Assembly: GCA_033026295.1 (NCBI GenBank) | Contig: CM065180.1 | Coordinates: 23,861,023 to 23,925,022 of the forward strand | Length of the DNA: 64,000 nt | Source: Channa striata | Lineage: Eukaryota > Chordata > Actinopteri > Anabantiformes > Channidae | Reading direction: 5' to 3' | Part shown: positions 59,894 to 64,000 of the stretch, piece by piece | Layout: the number at the start of each line of letters is the position of its first letter | Position numbering within the stretch: the stretch's first letter is position 1 | Made by a program: the position numbers and the translations under genes | Notes under the pieces: model-generated | Databases searched by the model: none | The model's input: only the letters and a program-made list of their open reading frames with translations | What the model was told of the DNA's origin: nothing

Positions 59894-60535
59894 ACGTATT
59901 TACAGCCTAACAGTCTAACTGCACCTTCACTACAAGGGATACACACGTGTTGGAAATGAATGCTGGACTTATTGCGAACCGTTCCCCTGTCGTGTCTGCT
60001 TGTAAACTGTATTAATGGGGGACACCGAAAAGTGGCATCGTGAGCACATTGCATAGTGTCCCTGTGCAAGTTCCTCTCATCTCCAGCTTTCAACCTCACT
60101 GACATTCAGCCCTTAAACAAAGCAGCAGCTGCTTCTAACGGTCGCTGCGAGCATTCGGACCAGTTTGTTGGCTACAGCGTGTTGTCCGCTGCTTTCCGTC
60201 CCCTTCTCTAACTGAACAGTAATGAAACGCTGTGTGTGTCGCGAGTTAATGCCCGTTTGGAACAGAGTCCTGCCTTTTGGAAAGTTGTTCACAGTGTTCA
60301 CTACCTTAAGGTCGGCTTTACGTTCGCTCTAATGTACAATGTCTGACATGCATTAAGACATACACACAACACACTGCGATGAACATTGTGAGACCATAAC
60401 AGAAGCTGATGCGTCTTTGTTCTCGTGTCTTTGGTGTTTCTTCTCCCCGTCATTTGAAGCCACGTTAATTCATGATATGTCAAAATGATGCTACAGTAAA
60501 AGGCATTACTTGGGAGAGTCTGACTCGAGCTTCCA
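57766..60535 (-). other. mast3: mast3 3' UTR / downstream region
   Basis: About 2.8 kb without exon-like sequence between the mast3 stop codon and the distal AATAAA. Contains an (AC)n microsatellite at 59862-59889 and a repeat-like TTAAAGCTACAGTATGTAAGTT at about 58899-58921. Treated as a long 3' UTR, by inference. Confidence 0.4.
59862..59889. repeat. (AC)n microsatellite
   Basis: About 14 CA units. Confidence 0.95.
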
Positions 60536-63500
60536 TCACGAATGATGCTTCGAGCTCCGACCGGTTCCTTTGTCAGACTGGACTGATCCAGCGCCCGCCG
60601 ACGTTGCCGTCTGACCCCCCCGCCGTCCGGCCCCAGACGAAGCCTCTGCTTTTCCAGCTGAGTGACCCCGCTTCTCCTCACTTGCCTTGGATGTATCTTT
60701 AGCCTTGGCCCCCTCCTGCGATCCCCCTTTTATGGGCCCGAGCACTGTTTTTGCCACGCTGGTGAGCTGGGTGACAAAGCTGCCTTTGTCCCCCGGTGAC
60801 ATGGGGCGAGACTTGGACGAGGGCGACGTGGGATGCTCCTCCAGCACCTCCAGGTGTGCCCTCTCCTCTTTGGCCCCACGGTAGCTGCTCGATACCTTCT
60901 CCGCTCTGGATCTGGAAGCAGCCGGCAAACAATGCGCAGCCTGGACTTGAGCCTGGGCCGGTACTTTGGCCTTGGGCATCTCAGCCGCTTTATCGCTGCC
61001 GCTGATGGCGGCCTTCTCCGCCGTCTCTGAGCCTTTGCATGGCTTGGGCCGCTCTGCAGAGGATGCCGTCTGCGCACTAGCCTTGTCTGCACCTGCTGTG
61101 CCTTTGACTTCAGTCGCCTCCTGAGCGATAGCTGCAGCTCCGTTCTCTGTCTGCAGCTTACGCTCTTGCTGCTCATGGCCCTTTGATGGGCCCAGAGTTA
61201 AGATCTTCTCAGTGGGTTTACTCGTGGAGGCTGCTGCCTCCGATTTTGCATTTGGAGGTTTGTCCCCAGGGCTGAGCTTGGCCTCTGTAGTGAATGAAAC
61301 TAATGCTGGACTAGTCTTTTCTTGCGCTACAGCTGTACTAATGTTATTCTTTAGACCCTCGGCAGAGGATAATGTTTGACTAGTTTCCGTAGAAGCAGTA
61401 GTGGAATCAACTTTAGCAGCTTTGTTCTCAGTTTGTGGCCCGGAGGTCTCGGATCCTGGGGCTTGAGTGTCTTTCTCTTTTGCTTCGAGCAGCCTGTCAT
61501 GGCTGAGCGGTGATTCCTGTCTTCCCAGCCTCCTCGCAGGTTTCAGGCCCCCGATCTCCCCTCCCATGGGAGGAGAGGGGGAGGAGGAGGATGACGGAGA
61601 CGGTGGGGCCGGTCCATTCTCTCCCTCTATCTCCAGCAGGCTCTGCAGACTGTGCTCACAGTGGAAGGATTCTCTCCTGTAGTCACCGTGCGTCACCTCC
61701 AGGCTGTGCTTGCGCAACGACACCCCACCAGTTAGAGGAGAAGGTGACGATGATGACGAAGAGGAGGAGGGCAGAATTGGCGCACCTAGCTTTTCCGCCG
61801 ACTGGACCCGTTGCAGCAGGGGGGATCTGGGGGGCTCTGCACTCTTAGGTCGAGGGCGTGCAACAGGAGGAGAGGAGTGCAGCTTGGCGGGAAACATCTG
61901 CGTGGTGTTGGAGCTCCCAACAGTGTGACCCGTGAGAGGTGGAGGAGAGGAGGTGGTGGGGGAGGGAGTGTGGGCCAAAGGGGACAGGGGGATGTTGCCG
62001 GCAGATTTGCAGCGAGCAGAGCGGTACTGGCGGTGCAGTTTGGGAGAGAGGCCGTGCAGGGAGCTGGGCCTCATGTGGTGGGAGGCTGCAGGGGAGTTGG
62101 GGGTGCTGGATGCTGGGGAGCTGCTCTGAGAGGAGGTGCCTGAGGAGAGGAGGAGATCCATTTAGTTCCATGCGGTCAGGAATTCAACTTGTGACATTTG
62201 TGATTTTTTTTTCTGCCTCTAATCAGTTTCATTTATCTTTAAATCTTTACACTCTTAGGAAAAAATGCTTAGACAGAAACACGTGTATTCCACTGACGTC
62301 ACTGTCGATTCCTACAGTTTCTACTAACACCACTGTCAGTCTTTCCTTAAAATCAAAAACATGGAACATATATGAAAAGATTGAGTTCTCTAAACAGCCT
62401 TAAAATATCCTAATAGTATGTGAGGTGAGAGAGACACGAGACACGGTCATACTAACCCAGATAAGAGGATTCGAGAGTGGAGCGGTACGTCTGAGTGGGC
62501 GAGCGGGCTGAGAGGCCGTGGGTGGGGGACCCCGGCAGACTGTCCCCGGATGACAAAGAGCGATTTAAGGAGGACAGGCTCCGGCTAGTGTGGAGCAGGT
62601 TGGACTGCTTGGTGATTTTTCTGAACAGGGAGCTTCGTTTCTTCCTGCAAAGATTTAAAAAAAAAAAAATCAGTAAACATTTATTGAGGGGAATGAAGAG
62701 ATGTTTTGCAGCCACTCACTCTTGTCCCTTGTCCTTGTCCTTGGGTCCTGTTCTCTTGCTGCGCCGTGCCATCTTGGATTTATAGCTGGACTTGCGGGCA
62801 GGACCCACTTTGATAGACGTGTTCTCAAAGGGAGTAGTCGTGACGGTCACCTTGTTTCCACTCTGCAGGATGTTCACGTGTGAATAAGTTGTGTTACCAC
62901 AGGAGGTGATTAAATGAACAAGCCGAGTGTCTCCCTCTCACCTTCAGGATGAGCTCCACCACCTCTGTGTGGACCAGACCGTGCACCGATTCCCCGTTTA
63001 CGTGAGTGATGAGGTCTCCGGCTCCGAGTCCGGCCTCCTGGGCCGGACCTCCGTCCTCCACATGCTGTGACATTTACATACAATTACAGCCGTTTGTAAC
63101 TCATAAAAATCCTTCTCATGTGGACATTAAGACCTGGCTGTGTTTGCCCAATTTCCTGATGATGATATGTGAAAATTTCAGATCAAACTGCTGTGAAAAT
63201 ATTAACAGTTTAAAAGTAGAAAACAATTTGAAGTACATAAGAAAGAGAGAAGAGAAAGGAATTCCAATTTCTTTCTATTACCAACATTATTGACCTATTA
63301 AAAAACGTCTTCCTCACCCAGACGATGTGATGGACGCTGTAAACGTCACTGTCGCCCATGTAGACTCTGATGGCTCGCAGAGTGAAACCGTACTTCTTCC
63401 CAGAGCGATGGATGGTGATGGGCGAGTGCGGGACGTTGACCACAGGAGAGTAGTCTCGGCTGGGAGACGAGTCACGGGAGGAGGGGTTGGACGAGAGGGA

Positions 63501-63858
63501 GCGAGGAGACATGGGGCTCGCCAGAGGGGAGGCACCGTGTTGTTCCACTGAGACAACAAGGACTGGCGTTACATCGACAGTCCAGGAGTAATTCTGAAAA
63601 TGTTCTCACAGTTCCTGCAATCTGTGCGTTTACCTGCAGGGATCATGACAGACAGAGCCGTAGCAGAAGCAGATTTGATAACTTTTGTTCCGGGTCGGGA
63701 GTTTGGCTTTTCTCCTTCAGCAGACAGCTGCTGGTGGCGAACCCTTCGCAGCACCAGGTCAGTGGTGGCTCCACGGGGCCCCTGCGGCTCTGGAAGCCCC
63801 AGAACAGACGCACTGCCTGGCAGAGGCAGCGACGCGTCGGCAGGTCTCATGAGCCTTT
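60536..63858 (-). CDS. mast3: MAST3-like kinase, C-terminal half (partial)
   Basis: Microtubule-associated Ser/Thr kinase; only the part after the AGC kinase domain is in the window and the gene continues beyond 64000. Six exons are visible in frame: 63634-63858, 63318-63547, 62942-63064, 62720-62862, 62457-62644, 60536-62139. First come KSASATALSVMIPA and SPMSPRSLSSNPSSRDSSPS, then the PDZ domain (PITIHRSGKKYGFTLRAIRV, GDSDVYSVHHIVW, GDLITHVNGESVHGLVHTEVV), then KKRSSLFRKITKQSNLLHTS and a long Ser/Pro-rich last exon of 533 codons. RPRPKSAEPPRSPLLQRVQS is shared by MAST1-3, while GNIPLSPLAHTPSPT...GHTVGSS fits MAST3 best. The tail after about 61.5 kb is low-complexity, acidic/Ala/Lys-rich and not conserved to my eye. 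The true start of the last exon is the acceptor at 62139, not an ATG. Confidence 0.85.
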
Positions 63859-64000
63859 CTGTCAAACATTACACAGACATAATACACAGTAAAGAAAGAG
63901 ATGCAAACGTACATTGGACGCAGACACAAGCTCAGCCGTGTCCCAAAAGGAGCAGTATAACATGCAGGAGGTTTTAAAATCTCATGCACTGAAAGCTGCT

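Noticed and set aside
61939..62403. 154-codon plus-strand frame
   Set aside because: Gly/Arg/Trp-rich shadow of the Pro/Ser-rich mast3 last exon.

Overview
This window is a gene-dense piece of a vertebrate nuclear genome, almost certainly a teleost and probably a compact-genome percomorph. The evidence is short GT-AG introns, vertebrate protein families at full length, Tc1-like transposon relics, teleost-type tRNA-derived SINEs (one V-SINE-like), and CpG-rich promoters. No bacterial, viral, CRISPR or toxin features were seen.

Seven protein-coding genes are recognised. On the plus strand, s1pr5 (103-1308) is a single-exon sphingosine-1-phosphate receptor. All others are on the minus strand: spc24 (5038-8131, kinetochore), kri1 (9620-17791, ribosome biogenesis), ldlr (21708-31502, LDL receptor), smarca4 (34322-48051, BRG1 chromatin remodeller), atg4d (51307-55796, autophagy protease), and the 3' half of mast3 (60536 to the right edge, microtubule-associated Ser/Thr kinase; its kinase domain lies outside the window). 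I rebuilt exon chains by matching reading phase across splice sites. They close in frame: spc24 199 aa (5 exons), kri1 762 aa (18), ldlr 890 aa (18), smarca4 1628 aa (33), atg4d 450 aa (10 coding). Exon edges were read by eye and may be off by one or two bases.

The gene set is essentially that of human 19p13 (S1PR5, ATG4D, KRI1, SMARCA4, LDLR and SPC24 in 19p13.2, MAST3 further along), but in shuffled order. The genes are not an operon or pathway; they share an ancestral neighbourhood. Divergent or tandem CpG-rich promoters lie at about 8.3-8.85, 17.64-17.95, 31.3-31.7, 49.3-50.55 and 56.85-57.13 kb.

The gaps hold 3' UTRs, simple repeats and decayed mobile elements: a Tc1-like 5' piece (5.3-5.57 kb), SINEs (7.3, 7.8, 48.3, 48.9 kb), a Tc1 relic lacking its catalytic centre (10.5-10.9 kb), a MITE-like element (14.1-14.3 kb), an unclassified repeat present twice in opposite orientation (19.1 and 26.7 kb), and LINE fragments (36.9 and 57.4 kb). 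I see no evidence for a new multi-gene system. The best leads are regulatory or small protein changes: a sterol element at the ldlr promoter, a second NPVF motif at the LDLR tail, an overlapping upstream ORF and CLEAR-like box at atg4d, a GC-AG intron in spc24, and clustered GTTAGC words at four promoters.
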